33,083 nt of DNA from Pseudomonadota bacterium (lineage in GTDB: Bacteria; Pseudomonadota; Alphaproteobacteria; Rhizobiales; Beijerinckiaceae): positions 1-33,083 of the forward strand of contig JAEWKH010000096.1 of assembly GCA_023386155.1 (NCBI GenBank), given 5' to 3'. The notes under the pieces were generated by a model, which searched no databases, was not told the origin of the DNA, and saw nothing but the letters and a program-made list of their open reading frames with translations. The translations under genes were made by a program, and so were the position numbers. Of this stretch, positions 23,741-32,063 are shown piece by piece (the stretch's first letter is position 1; each line of letters opens with the position of its first letter).

Positions 23741-24094
23741 TCACCTGCGGCAGGAGAAGGGCGGGAACGTGCTCGCTGTTCCGGCGTTCATGGCGGCCAC
23801 CACCATCATGTTCGCAAGCTCGAGCTCCTCGGCCGAACGGGGGCAGACATCGCCCTTGTGCGTGCAGCCCGAAGCCAGAAAGGCGTCGTGACGCTCGATG
23901 AAGTCCTGGCTGAGGCCCTTCATGCCGCGATGGGCAAGGGCTTCCGACCAGGCTTTCCCGTAGCGCGCGCATTTCACCTCGGGCCAGCTCTGCATCTGAG
24001 ATCCCTGCGCGATGGCCGGCGCGGTTCCAGCCGCGAGCCAGCAGGCGAGGAAAGCCGCAGGGGCGGCGATCCGCTTCAATGATCGGCCCATCAT
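23741..24094 (-). CDS. Small secreted cysteine-containing protein of unknown function
   Basis: This 117-residue protein starts MMGRSLKRIAAPAAFLACWLAAG, with a signal peptide ending near APAIAQG (residue 31). The mature part has four cysteines (EVKCARYG, GCTHKGDVCP, FSCRR), which could form two disulfides. It also has an amphipathic stretch SAEELELANMMVVAAMN. GGAGA lies seven bases before the ATG at 24094. I do not recognise the family, although similar short exported proteins occur in Methylobacterium and relatives (memory only). It lies downstream of topoisomerase IB on the same strand, 100 nt away. Confidence 0.65.
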   Translation of the reverse strand: MMGRSLKRIAAPAAFLACWLAAGTAPAIAQGSQMQSWPEVKCARYGKAWSEALAHRGMKGLSQDFIERHDAFLASGCTHKGDVCPRSAEELELANMMVVAAMNAGTASTFPPFSCRR

Positions 24095-24194
24095 ATCCGG
24101 TCTCCATCTGCACGGATGCGGTGGAGCATGGGCGATGCAGGGGGTCAAGCGGGTGCGCGGCGCAAGCTCCTCATCCCTGTCGCAGGCCGGGGCG

Positions 24195-25361
24195 TCAGGC
24201 CCGCATCTCCGGCTGCGCCTCCTGCTTCCTGCCCGGCGGGGCACGACGCTTCTTTGCGGGCTTTTCCTTCGCCTGCTTCTCGACTTCCCGCGAGAGGCGC
24301 TGTTCCAGCAGCGCCAGGACGGCAGCCTCCTCGGGCCGGAGGCTGGCGAGGTCGTCGCGCAGCTCCGTCTCGACCTGTTCCTTGACCTCGAGCAGCAGGC
24401 CTCCGTCGAGATAGGCGTCGAACACTTCCGGATGCACGTAGCATTTGCGGCAGATGCTCGGCGTGTTGCCAAGGCGCGCGGCGACGGACTCGATGGCCGC
24501 GCGGATGTTCTTCTTGGCCTTGGCATCGCTGTCGAACTGCTCGAACTCGGCAAGCGCCAGCGCCGCCAGCACCGTGCCGGCCCAGGTCCGGAAATCCTTG
24601 GCCGTGATCTCGCTCCCGGTGACCTCCTTCAGGTAGGTATTCACGTCCGCCGAGGTGATCGATTGCTGCTCGCCGTTCTCGTCGAGATACTGGAAAAGAT
24701 CCTGTCCCGGCAGATCCTGGCAGGCCTTCACGATCCTGGCGATGCGCCGGTCCTTCACCTGTAGTTTCCAGGTCTTGCCGCTCTTGCCCTTGAACTGGAA
24801 GCGCAGCTCGCCGCCTTCCACCTTCACGTGCGGATCGCGCAGGGTGGTGAGGCCATAGCTCTTGTTCTGCTTGACGTAGTCGGAATTGCCGACGCGGATC
24901 AGCGTGCTCTCGAGCAGATGCACCACCGTCGCCAGCACCTTTTCGCGCGGCAGGCCGCGCAGGCTCATATGCTCGTCGATGGTCTTTCGGATCGCCGGCA
25001 GGCCTTTGGCGAATTCGAGCATGTGCTCGTATTTCGTGCTCTCGCGGACCTCACGGAAAGCCGGATGATAGCGGTACTGCTTGCGGCCCTTGGCGTCGCG
25101 GCCCGTCGCTTGGATATGGCCGTTGGCCTTCGCGCAGATCCACACATCCGTGTAGGCCGGCGGGATCGCCAGTGACCTGATGCGTTCGAGAGTCGCCTTG
25201 TCGGCGACCTTCCTGCCGTCGGGTCCGGCATAGGTGAACCCCTTGCCGGATTTCCGGCGCCGGATGCCGGGCTCCTCGTCGGAGACATAGCGCAGCCCCG
25301 CCGTCTCGGCGGCGTCGCGCGGATCGATGACATTCTCGCCGATGGCGTTCGGTTCCGGCAT
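24195..25361 (-). CDS. DNA topoisomerase IB (poxvirus/bacterial type)
   Basis: This 388-residue enzyme relaxes supercoils by nicking and rejoining one strand. Catalytic residues are visible: Arg156 in TLIRVGNSDY, Lys192 or Lys196 in FKGKSGKTW, Arg258 in KDFRTWAG and the nucleophile Tyr308 in SICRKCYVHP. The N-terminal domain contains the conserved GKGFTYAGPDG. The C-terminal tail is Lys/Arg-rich. This protein is common in Hyphomicrobiales, where it often sits outside operons. The start at 25361 follows AAGGG. The SemiSWEET gene lies 27 nt upstream on the same strand. Confidence 0.92.
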   Translation of the reverse strand: MPEPNAIGENVIDPRDAAETAGLRYVSDEEPGIRRRKSGKGFTYAGPDGRKVADKATLERIRSLAIPPAYTDVWICAKANGHIQATGRDAKGRKQYRYHPAFREVRESTKYEHMLEFAKGLPAIRKTIDEHMSLRGLPREKVLATVVHLLESTLIRVGNSDYVKQNKSYGLTTLRDPHVKVEGGELRFQFKGKSGKTWKLQVKDRRIARIVKACQDLPGQDLFQYLDENGEQQSITSADVNTYLKEVTGSEITAKDFRTWAGTVLAALALAEFEQFDSDAKAKKNIRAAIESVAARLGNTPSICRKCYVHPEVFDAYLDGGLLLEVKEQVETELRDDLASLRPEEAAVLALLEQRLSREVEKQAKEKPAKKRRAPPGRKQEAQPEMRA

Positions 25362-25388
25362 GGAAGCCCTTTTCGAAGAAGCAAGACG

Positions 25389-25706
25389 TCAACCGGACCG
25401 CGCCAGCCCGGGTTCCCTGCGCGATCTCGCCTCATGGGGCCTGCGGCGGTCGTTGCGGACCTTGAAGGCCAGAATGGTGGCGCTCAGGATCAGGCTCAGC
25501 ACGTTGAAGATCACCATGGGCCAGCTGCCGATCAGGAACCCGTAGGCCGACCACAGGACGAAGGCCGTCACCGTCACCATGTACATGTGCTTGGAGATCG
25601 CCCGCGTATCCCGCTCCCGCCAGGCCTTCACCACCTGGGGAACGAAGCTCGAGGTCGAGAGAAGTCCCGCAATCGTCGCCAGGAAGGTGGGCAGCCATTC
25701 CGGCAT
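25389..25706 (-). CDS. SemiSWEET-type sugar transporter (PQ-loop family)
   Basis: This 105-residue protein has three membrane helices (about residues 8-25, 42-61 and 64-84). The PQ motif SFVPQVVKAW (Pro23-Gln24) is in helix 1 and the helix-3 pattern VIFNVLSLILS contains the conserved Asn. Bacterial SemiSWEETs dimerise to form a sugar channel. The extra hydrophilic tail RRRPHEARSRREPG is longer than usual. GGGAG eight bases before the ATG supports the start. Confidence 0.87.
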   Translation of the reverse strand: MPEWLPTFLATIAGLLSTSSFVPQVVKAWRERDTRAISKHMYMVTVTAFVLWSAYGFLIGSWPMVIFNVLSLILSATILAFKVRNDRRRPHEARSRREPGLARSG

Positions 25707-25774
25707 GTCTTTTGTCTCCCATGTTCAAGATGACGGCAACGGACCCTGATCGAGGGAGTTCCCTTTTGCCAGCC

Positions 25775-26968
25775 ATGGAGGGTAGAAGGGCGCAACCGCT
25801 TCATCCGGATTGTCCCTTGTCTTCCTTGTCCCTGCCTGACGTCCAAGGCCGCAAGCTCGTCTTCGTGATCACCGAGGACTGGTTCTTCGCCTCCCATTTC
25901 CTGCCCATGGCCAGGGCCGCGCGCGAGCTCGGGCTCGACGTCTCGGTCGTGTGCCGCGTGCGCTCGCACCGGGAGGTCATCGAGGCCACGGGCGCCAAGG
26001 TGATCCCGCTCGAGGCCGAGCGGCGCAGCCTCAACCCCATGGCGGCGGGCTATGCGGCCGGACAACTCGCCGCCATTCTCAAGGACGAGAAGGCCGACCT
26101 CGTCCATTGCATCGCCCTCAAGGGCATCCTGGTCGGCGGGTTCGCGGCCGCCATGGCGGGCGTCGGACGCCGGATCTATGCCCTGACGGGCCTGGGCTTC
26201 CTGGGAGCACGGACGGACATGGTCGCGCGTCTGTCGCAGCGCGCCGTACGGCTGCTCGTGCGTGGCCTGGAGACGGGCAAGACCTGCTATGTCTTCGAGA
26301 ACACGGACGACCCTAGGCTCCTCGGCCTCGATCCTGCGAGCGACCGCGTCACCATCCTCGGCGGTGCCGGCGTCGATCCGGACCTTCTCAGGCCTGCCCC
26401 CCTGCCCGACCGTCCGCCCCTGAAGGTCGCGCTGGTGGCCCGCATGCTCTGGTCCAAGGGCATCGATCTGGCCGTGGAAGCGGTCCGTGCCGCAAGGGCC
26501 GAAGGCGCGGCCATCGAATTGTCCCTCTACGGCGCCCCCGACCCCTCGAATCCGAAGGCGATCCCGGAAAAGACCCTGGCGGCCTGGAGCGCCGAGCCCG
26601 GCATCGCATGGTACGGGGCGACCCGGGACGTTGCCGCCGTCTGGCGCGAGCATCACGTGGCCTGCCTGCCCTCGCGCGGCGGCGAGGGCCTGCCGCGGAC
26701 GCTCCTGGAGGCCGCCGCCTGCGGCCGCGCCATCGTCACCACCGACGTGCCCGGCTGCCGCACCCTGGTGCGGGACGGAATCGAGGGGCGTCTCGTTCCT
26801 GCCGGCGATGCCGCGGGCCTCGCCGAGGCCCTCGCGGCCTTGTCCCGCCAGCCGGACCTCGTCGCCCGCATGGGAGAGGCCGCCCGCGCCCGCGTTCTCG
26901 ACGGCTTCACGGAACGGGACGTCATCGAGAGCGTCAAACGGCTTTACCGCTCCATGCTGGCCTCATGA
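25775..26968 (+). CDS. GT4-family glycosyltransferase
   Basis: This is a protein of about 397 residues with a GT-B fold. The N-terminal Rossmann domain starts KLVFVITEDWFFASHFLPMA and has ADLVHCIALKGILVGG. The C-terminal domain has VALVARMLWSKGIDLAVEA and the nucleotide-sugar motif SRGGEGLPRTLLEAAACG, giving the E-x7-E spacing of GT4. The start is uncertain: ATG at 25721, 25730 or 25775 are all possible and none has a good ribosome site. Its stop overlaps the start of the next gene (ATGA at 26965). The resemblance is to WbpH- or PelF-like transferases that build surface glycans, but no other glycan genes are near. Confidence 0.85.
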   Translation: MEGRRAQPLHPDCPLSSLSLPDVQGRKLVFVITEDWFFASHFLPMARAARELGLDVSVVCRVRSHREVIEATGAKVIPLEAERRSLNPMAAGYAAGQLAAILKDEKADLVHCIALKGILVGGFAAAMAGVGRRIYALTGLGFLGARTDMVARLSQRAVRLLVRGLETGKTCYVFENTDDPRLLGLDPASDRVTILGGAGVDPDLLRPAPLPDRPPLKVALVARMLWSKGIDLAVEAVRAARAEGAAIELSLYGAPDPSNPKAIPEKTLAAWSAEPGIAWYGATRDVAAVWREHHVACLPSRGGEGLPRTLLEAAACGRAIVTTDVPGCRTLVRDGIEGRLVPAGDAAGLAEALAALSRQPDLVARMGEAARARVLDGFTERDVIESVKRLYRSMLAS

Positions 26969-27612
26969 TTCCCGATCCCCTCGCCTTCATCCGATCCGAG
27001 ACACGCCTTCGCCCCGTGCCCCATGCGCCGGAGATCGCCCTCCATGTGGCGGACGAAGCGACGGAACTCTGGCAGAAGACCGAGGAGGAACTGGGCGAGA
27101 TCGGTCTGCCGCCGCCGTTCTGGGCCTTCGCCTGGGCGGGCGGCCAGGCGCTCGCCCGCTACATCCTCGATCACCCGGAAACGGTGCGCGGGCGGCGGGT
27201 GCTGGATTTTGCCTCGGGCTCGGGCCTCGTCGCCATCGCGGCCATGAAGGCCGGCGCCGCGGAGGTCATGGCCTGCGACATCGATCCCTTCGCCATCGCG
27301 GCCATTGGCCTCAATGCCGGGGCCAACGGCGTTTCGATCACTCCGCTCCAGGCCGACATCGTTGGGCAGGACCGGGGCTGGGATACGGTGCTCGCCGGGG
27401 ACATCTGCTACGAGCGCGACCTTGCCCAAAGGGTTACGGATTGGCTGTTCGCCCTGAGCCGGAGGGGCGCCACGGTCCTGATCGGGGATCCGGGCCGCAG
27501 CTATCTCCCCAAGGACCGCCTGGAGAACCTCGCCGTCTACGAGGTGCCCGTCACCCGGACGCTCGAGGATTCGGACATCAAGAAGTCGAGCGTCTGGCGC
27601 TTCCGGCCCTGA
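26965..27612 (+). CDS. ETF-beta lysine methyltransferase-like enzyme (ETFBKMT family)
   Basis: This 215-residue class I methyltransferase starts with the ATG that overlaps the glycosyltransferase stop. FIRSETRLRPVPHAPEI lies near the N-terminus. The family signature PPFWAFAWAGGQALARYIL is followed by motif I VLDFASGSGLVAIAA, CDIDPFAIAAIGLNA and AGDICYERDLA. These match human METTL20 (ETFBKMT) and its Agrobacterium homologue, which methylates electron-transfer flavoprotein beta. ETF genes are not in the window. GTs are not usual partners, so the overlap probably reflects compact packing. Confidence 0.87.
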   Translation: MIPDPLAFIRSETRLRPVPHAPEIALHVADEATELWQKTEEELGEIGLPPPFWAFAWAGGQALARYILDHPETVRGRRVLDFASGSGLVAIAAMKAGAAEVMACDIDPFAIAAIGLNAGANGVSITPLQADIVGQDRGWDTVLAGDICYERDLAQRVTDWLFALSRRGATVLIGDPGRSYLPKDRLENLAVYEVPVTRTLEDSDIKKSSVWRFRP

Positions 27613-27680
27613 CCTCTCGCCTTGGCGAGCTTGCACCGTTTTCAGCCGTTCTTGCAAATTTTCCTCTTCAAATAGGCAGC

Positions 27681-27698
27681 GTTATAACCTATATGAAC
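27681..27698. promoter_or_regulatory. Possible Zur-box-like site upstream of zur
   Basis: GTTATAACCTATATGAAC is an AT-rich imperfect dyad (left half GTTATA, right half TATGAAC) about 80 nt before the zur start. It resembles the GTTATA-type core of alphaproteobacterial Zur boxes, but the right half fits poorly. Autoregulation by the adjacent Fur-family gene is possible. Confidence 0.3.
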
Positions 27699-27778
27699 AA
27701 AGTGGATTCGCGCCGCTCATACCGGTTGCGGAGACGATGGGGGCTTGGAACCTGGCGATTCAACGAGGAGTGGACCCG

Positions 27779-28294
27779 ATGGCTTATACGTCGTCTCTTC
27801 AGCATGAAGCTTCGCGAGAGAGTGCTCCGAACGGCACTCCTGGAGCGTCCGAGAAGACGAAGGAGGCCATGGCCCAGTCGGAGGCCCTCTGCCGAGCCAA
27901 CGGGGCACGGCTGACCCCGATCCGCCGGCGCGTGCTCGAAGTGCTCCAGGGCCTCGACAGGCCGCTCGGCGCTTATGATCTGGTGGATCTGTTCGGCGCG
28001 CAGGGGCGGCGCATGGCGCCCATCACCATCTACCGCGCCCTGGACTTCCTCATCGAACAGGGCTTGGTGCACCGGCTCGCGAGCCGCAACACCTATATCG
28101 CCAGCTCCGGCGCCGCCAGCGGCCGTGAAACCACGGCCTTCCTGATCTGCGACGGATGCGGGTACGTGACCGAGGTCGCCTCCCCGGACGTGGCCGATAC
28201 GGTGCTCAAGGTCCTCCGGGAGCGGGGCTACCAGCCCCGCACGCGGATTCTCGAGATCACCGGCCGCTGCGCCCATTGCCAGGACGTCCACTGA
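27779..28294 (+). CDS. zur: Fur-family metalloregulator, probably Zur
   Basis: This 171-residue protein has an N-terminal winged helix (ARLTPIRRRVLEVLQ, then MAPITIYRALDFLIEQGLVH). The C-terminal dimerisation domain has two CxxC pairs: CDGC (Cys124/Cys127) and CAHC near the end, for structural zinc. The sequence and the late-placed second CxxC resemble Zur more than Fur or PerR. The start at 27779 has GAGGAG nine bases upstream. Zinc uptake genes are absent from the window, so the target set is unknown. A strong palindrome follows the stop. Confidence 0.83.
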   Translation: MAYTSSLQHEASRESAPNGTPGASEKTKEAMAQSEALCRANGARLTPIRRRVLEVLQGLDRPLGAYDLVDLFGAQGRRMAPITIYRALDFLIEQGLVHRLASRNTYIASSGAASGRETTAFLICDGCGYVTEVASPDVADTVLKVLRERGYQPRTRILEITGRCAHCQDVH

Positions 28295-28319
28295 GGCGTC
28301 CGTTCCATCAGCGCATCGG

Positions 28320-28356
28320 ATCGGACCCAAAAGTGGTTTCCACTTTTGGGTCCGAT
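28320..28356. repeat. 17-bp perfect palindromic repeat, likely a terminator
   Basis: Left arm 28320-28336 (ATCGGACCCAAAAGTGG) and right arm 28340-28356 are exact inverted repeats around a TTT loop. It begins 26 nt after the zur stop. I recall near-identical GGACCCAAAAGTGG palindromes between genes in many Hyphomicrobiales genomes, so this is probably a dispersed REP-like element that also ends zur transcription. Confidence 0.8.
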
Positions 28357-28437
28357 GCTCTAAGCCGCGCTTGACGGGGACGGCTTTTGGCATCAGCTAA
28401 ACGACGGCAGCCCGGAGCTGCCGTCGTGGATTGCAGC

Positions 28438-29724
28438 ATGTCCTTCATCTCGCCTTCTGAGACCGGTCCCGCTTCCGAGAGCCCTGCCGGCCCCGCCCCG
28501 CGCCACCGCACGGTGGGCGTGCGCGTCGGGTCCGTCATGGTCGGCGGCGGCGCGCCGATCGTGGTCCAGTCGATGACCAACACGGATACGGCGGATGTGG
28601 ACGCGACCGTGAAGCAGGTCGCGGCCCTCGCCCGGGCCGGCTCGGAAATCGTCCGGATCACCGTCGACCGCGACGAGGCGGCGGCGGCCGTGCCGAAGAT
28701 CCGCGAAAGGCTCGACCGGCTCGGCGTCGACGTGCCGCTGGTGGGCGACTTCCACTATATCGGCCACCAGCTCCTCGCCGATCATCCGGCCTGCGCCGAG
28801 GCGCTGGCCAAGTACCGGATCAATCCCGGCAACGTGGGCTTCCGGGAGAAGAAGGACCGGCAGTTCGGGGCCATCGTCGAGCAGGCGATCCGGCACGGCA
28901 AGGCGGTGCGCATCGGCGCCAACTGGGGCTCGCTCGACCAGGAGTTGCTGACGCACCTCATGAACGAGAACGCCGCCTCGGCGAACCCGCGCGACATGCG
29001 CTGGGTCACCCGCGAGGCGATGATTCAGTCGGCGCTTCTGTCCGCCGCCCGCGCCGAGGAGATCGGCCTGGGGAAGGACCGCATCATCCTCTCGGCGAAG
29101 GTTTCTGCCGTGCAGGACCTGATCGCCGTCTACCAGGACCTCGCCCGCCGCTCCGATTACGCCATCCATCTCGGCCTCACCGAGGCCGGCATGGGCACGA
29201 AGGGCATCGTGGCCTCCTCGGCCGCCATGGGAATCCTGCTCCAGCAGGGGATCGGCGACACGATCCGCTATTCCCTGACCCCGGAGCCGGGCGGCGACCG
29301 GACCCTGGAGGTCAAGACGGCCCAGGAACTGCTCCAGACCATGGGGTTCCGCACCTTCGTGCCGCTGGTCGCGGCCTGCCCAGGCTGCGGACGCACCACC
29401 TCGTCCGTGTTCCAGGAGCTGGCGCGGGACATCCAGAACTGGATCTCCACCTCCATGCCGGAATGGCGCCGGACCCATCCCGGCGTCGAGAACCTGAACG
29501 TGGCCGTGATGGGCTGCATCGTGAACGGGCCCGGCGAGTCGAAACATGCGAATATCGGCATCTCGCTGCCCGGAACCGGCGAGCAGCCGGCCGCCCCGGT
29601 CTTCATCGACGGCCGCAAGGCCATGACCCTGCGCGGCCCGACGCTCGCCCAGGATTTCCAGAAGATCGTCCTCGACTACATCGAGAAGAACTACGGCCAG
29701 CCCGGGCGCGACGCCGCCGAATGA
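28438..29724 (+). CDS. ispG: 4-hydroxy-3-methylbut-2-enyl diphosphate synthase (flavodoxin type)
   Basis: This 428-residue enzyme of the MEP isoprenoid pathway reduces the cyclic intermediate MEcPP to HMBPP. The N-terminal TIM barrel begins HRTVGVRVGSVMVGGGAPIVVQSMTNTDT (residues about 22-50) and contains RVNPGN-like RINPGNVG. The C-terminal iron-sulfur domain has the 4Fe-4S ligands in ACPGCGRT (two Cys) and MGCIVNGPGES (one Cys). Length and motifs are full. I chose ATG 28438; a TTG at 28387 is less likely. The gene stands alone between the palindrome and kup. Confidence 0.95.
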   Translation: MSFISPSETGPASESPAGPAPRHRTVGVRVGSVMVGGGAPIVVQSMTNTDTADVDATVKQVAALARAGSEIVRITVDRDEAAAAVPKIRERLDRLGVDVPLVGDFHYIGHQLLADHPACAEALAKYRINPGNVGFREKKDRQFGAIVEQAIRHGKAVRIGANWGSLDQELLTHLMNENAASANPRDMRWVTREAMIQSALLSAARAEEIGLGKDRIILSAKVSAVQDLIAVYQDLARRSDYAIHLGLTEAGMGTKGIVASSAAMGILLQQGIGDTIRYSLTPEPGGDRTLEVKTAQELLQTMGFRTFVPLVAACPGCGRTTSSVFQELARDIQNWISTSMPEWRRTHPGVENLNVAVMGCIVNGPGESKHANIGISLPGTGEQPAAPVFIDGRKAMTLRGPTLAQDFQKIVLDYIEKNYGQPGRDAAE

Positions 29725-29836
29725 GGCGGCAAGCTTGGCCATGGAACCTCCCGCGAAATTCCGTTTTAAGCTGAGGCGCGATGTGCTAGAGAGCCGCCGC
29801 GCCGGCAATGATGGCCGCTGCGCTCCTTGAAGGATC

Positions 29837-29856
29837 GGGCGGAGAAGAAGCCGCCC
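29837..29856 (+). terminator. Weak hairpin between ispG and kup
   Basis: GGGCGG (29837-29842) and CCGCCC (29851-29856) pair across an 8-nt loop and are followed by a T-rich stretch (TTCGTCGTTTGTT). It is 113 nt after the ispG stop. It may end ispG transcription or lie in the kup leader. Confidence 0.35.
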
Positions 29857-29922
29857 TTCGTCGTTTGTTAAGAGTGATTCAACCAGGGCCGTCCGCGGGC
29901 ACGTCCGCAAAGTAAAGCACCT

Positions 29923-31869
29923 ATGGCAGAACAGCACGCCGTTGCACCAGGACATGCCGATTCCGCAGCTCCCGAGGCCACCTTACCGGACAGCCACTTC
30001 AAGGCGGGCTTCTGGACCCTGACCCTCGGCGCCATCGGCGTCGTCTATGGCGATATCGGCACCAGCCCGCTCTATGCCATGCGGGAAACCGTCAAGGCCG
30101 CCACCAGCGGCCATCACGGCGTGCCGGTCGACCTGACGCGTGAACTGGTCATCAGCATCCTGTCGCTTCTGATCTGGGCACTGATCCTCACCGTTTCCGT
30201 GAAATACGTCCTCCTCCTCCTGCGGGCGGACAACAAGGGCGAGGGCGGCTCCCTGACCCTGGTCGCGCTGCTGCAGCGGGCGCTCGGACGAAGAAGCCTG
30301 CCGGTCCTCATGATGGGCATGGCCGGCGCGGCCCTGTTCTACGGCGATGCCGCCATCACGCCCGCGATCTCGGTTCTCTCCGCGCTGGAGGGAATGAAGC
30401 TCATCGCTCCATCCTTCGATGACTATGTGCTGCCGGTCGCGCTGGCGATCCTCATCGGCCTCTTCGCCGCGCAAAGCCGCGGCACCGGCAAGGTCGCGGC
30501 CTTCTTCGGCCCCCTGACGCTCCTGTGGTTCCTGACGATGGCGGGCCTGGGCCTTCTCCACATCTCCGACGACTGGGAAGTCCTGTTCGCCTTCAATCCC
30601 TATTACGGCGTGTCGTTCCTCGTGACCCATCCGGGCACCGCCTTCGCGATCCTCGGCAGCGTCTGCCTTGCCGTTACCGGGGCCGAAGCCCTCTATGCGG
30701 ATCTCGGCCATTTCGGCCGCAATCCGATCCGCGTGGCGTGGGGCACCGTCGTCTTCCCTGCCCTGACGCTGAATTATCTCGGGCAGGGCGCGCTCGTGCT
30801 CTCGAACCCCGATGCAATAACGAACCCGTTCTTCCTCCTCGCCCCACCGTGGCTGCTCCTGCCCCTGGTGGTCCTGGCGACCCTGGCCACAATCGTCGCC
30901 TGCCAGGCCGTGATCACCGGCGCCTTCTCCCTGACGCGCCAGGCGGTGCAGCTCGGATTGCTGCCGCGCCTGGAGGTCCGCTTCACCTCCGAGACGCATC
31001 AGGGCCAGATCTACCTGCCGCGGGTGAACTGGCTCCTCCTCGCCGCCGTGGTGACCCTCGTCATATCGTTCGGGTCGTCGAGCAGCCTTGCCAGCGCGTA
31101 CGGCATCTCGGTCTTCGGCACGATGATCGTCACGGCCCTGCTCGCATGCCTCGTGTTCAGCCGCGTGTGGGGCTGGGGTCCGCTGAAGACCGCCCTCGTC
31201 ATGGTGCCGCTGATTGCCCTCGACTTCACCTTCCTGTCCTCGAACCTGTTCAAGCTCATGGACGGCGGCTATGTCCCGCTCCTGATCGCCGGCACGTTCT
31301 TCGTGATCATGTGGACCTGGGTGAAGGGAACCAGGATCCTGTTCGAGAAGACCCGGAAGATCGACGTGCCGTTCCTCGAACTGGTGCAGATGCTGGAGAA
31401 GAGCCCCCCGCATCGGGTGAAGGGCACCGCGGTCTTCCTGACCAGCGATCCGGACACGGCGCCGGCGGCCCTCCTGCACAACCTCAAGCACAACAAGGTC
31501 CTGCACGAGAAGAACGTGATCCTCACCATCAACAGCGCGGACGTTCCCCGCCTGGAGGACGAGGACCGGGTCTCTCTCGAGCATGTGGGCGATTCGTTCT
31601 GGCGCATCCGCCTGAGCTACGGCTACATGGAAACGCCGAACATTCCGCGCGGCCTCGCGATCCTGCGCAAGCAGGGCTTCAAGTTCGACATCATGGCCAC
31701 GTCGTTCTTCCTGTCGCGCCGCTCGATCCGTCCCGCCAGCCAGTCGGGCATGCCGCTCTGGCAGGACAAGCTGTTCATCGGCCTGGCGAAATCCGCGAGC
31801 GACGCCACGGACTTCTTCCAGATCCCGACGGGCCGCGTGGTGGAGGTCGGCACGCAGGTGACGGTCTAG
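29923..31869 (+). CDS. kup: KUP-family potassium uptake protein
   Basis: This 648-residue inner-membrane transporter takes up K+ with protons. The family start is present: LTLGAIGVVYGDIGTSPLYAM (residues about 34-54). GDAAITPAISVLSALEG follows at about residues 140-156. Twelve membrane segments are followed by a cytoplasmic domain (about residues 470-648). The C-terminus is the usual GRVVEVGTQVTV. The length is typical and the gene is intact although insertion-sequence DNA begins right after its stop. The ribosome site is weak (AAAGTAAAGCACCT precedes the ATG). Confidence 0.94.
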   Translation: MAEQHAVAPGHADSAAPEATLPDSHFKAGFWTLTLGAIGVVYGDIGTSPLYAMRETVKAATSGHHGVPVDLTRELVISILSLLIWALILTVSVKYVLLLLRADNKGEGGSLTLVALLQRALGRRSLPVLMMGMAGAALFYGDAAITPAISVLSALEGMKLIAPSFDDYVLPVALAILIGLFAAQSRGTGKVAAFFGPLTLLWFLTMAGLGLLHISDDWEVLFAFNPYYGVSFLVTHPGTAFAILGSVCLAVTGAEALYADLGHFGRNPIRVAWGTVVFPALTLNYLGQGALVLSNPDAITNPFFLLAPPWLLLPLVVLATLATIVACQAVITGAFSLTRQAVQLGLLPRLEVRFTSETHQGQIYLPRVNWLLLAAVVTLVISFGSSSSLASAYGISVFGTMIVTALLACLVFSRVWGWGPLKTALVMVPLIALDFTFLSSNLFKLMDGGYVPLLIAGTFFVIMWTWVKGTRILFEKTRKIDVPFLELVQMLEKSPPHRVKGTAVFLTSDPDTAPAALLHNLKHNKVLHEKNVILTINSADVPRLEDEDRVSLEHVGDSFWRIRLSYGYMETPNIPRGLAILRKQGFKFDIMATSFFLSRRSIRPASQSGMPLWQDKLFIGLAKSASDATDFFQIPTGRVVEVGTQVTV

Positions 31870-31943
31870 GCTGTGTGGACTCTTAGGATTCCCTTTGGCG
31901 TCAGGGCGTGATTCAAGACTGCTTTTGGGAGGCGGTCTTGGGC

Positions 31944-32063
31944 GTGCTGGATCGTTTGGTGCTGAACGATGCTCAATGGGAGCGGATTGCGCCGCTGATC
32001 ATCGGGCGGCCGGATCAGAAGGGCTCGACGGGCCGGGACAATCGGATGTTTGTCGAGGGCGTG
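31944..32063 (+). pseudogene. IS5-family (IS427-like) transposase N-terminal fragment
   Basis: A GTG-initiated frame reads VLDRLVLNDAQWERIAPL, then IIGRPDQKGSTGRDNRMFVEGV. This is the known start of IS427-type IS5 transposases. It is cut off at 32061-32063, where the IS481-type inverted repeat begins, and reaches a stop at 32078-32080 in foreign sequence. Only 40 or so of about 250-280 codons remain. The DNA from 31870 to 31943 is probably this element's left end. Confidence 0.75.

Noticed and set aside
28393..31584. Very long minus-strand frames opposite ispG and kup
   Set aside because: They are antisense to well-known enzymes and have no domain character; caused by third-position GC bias.
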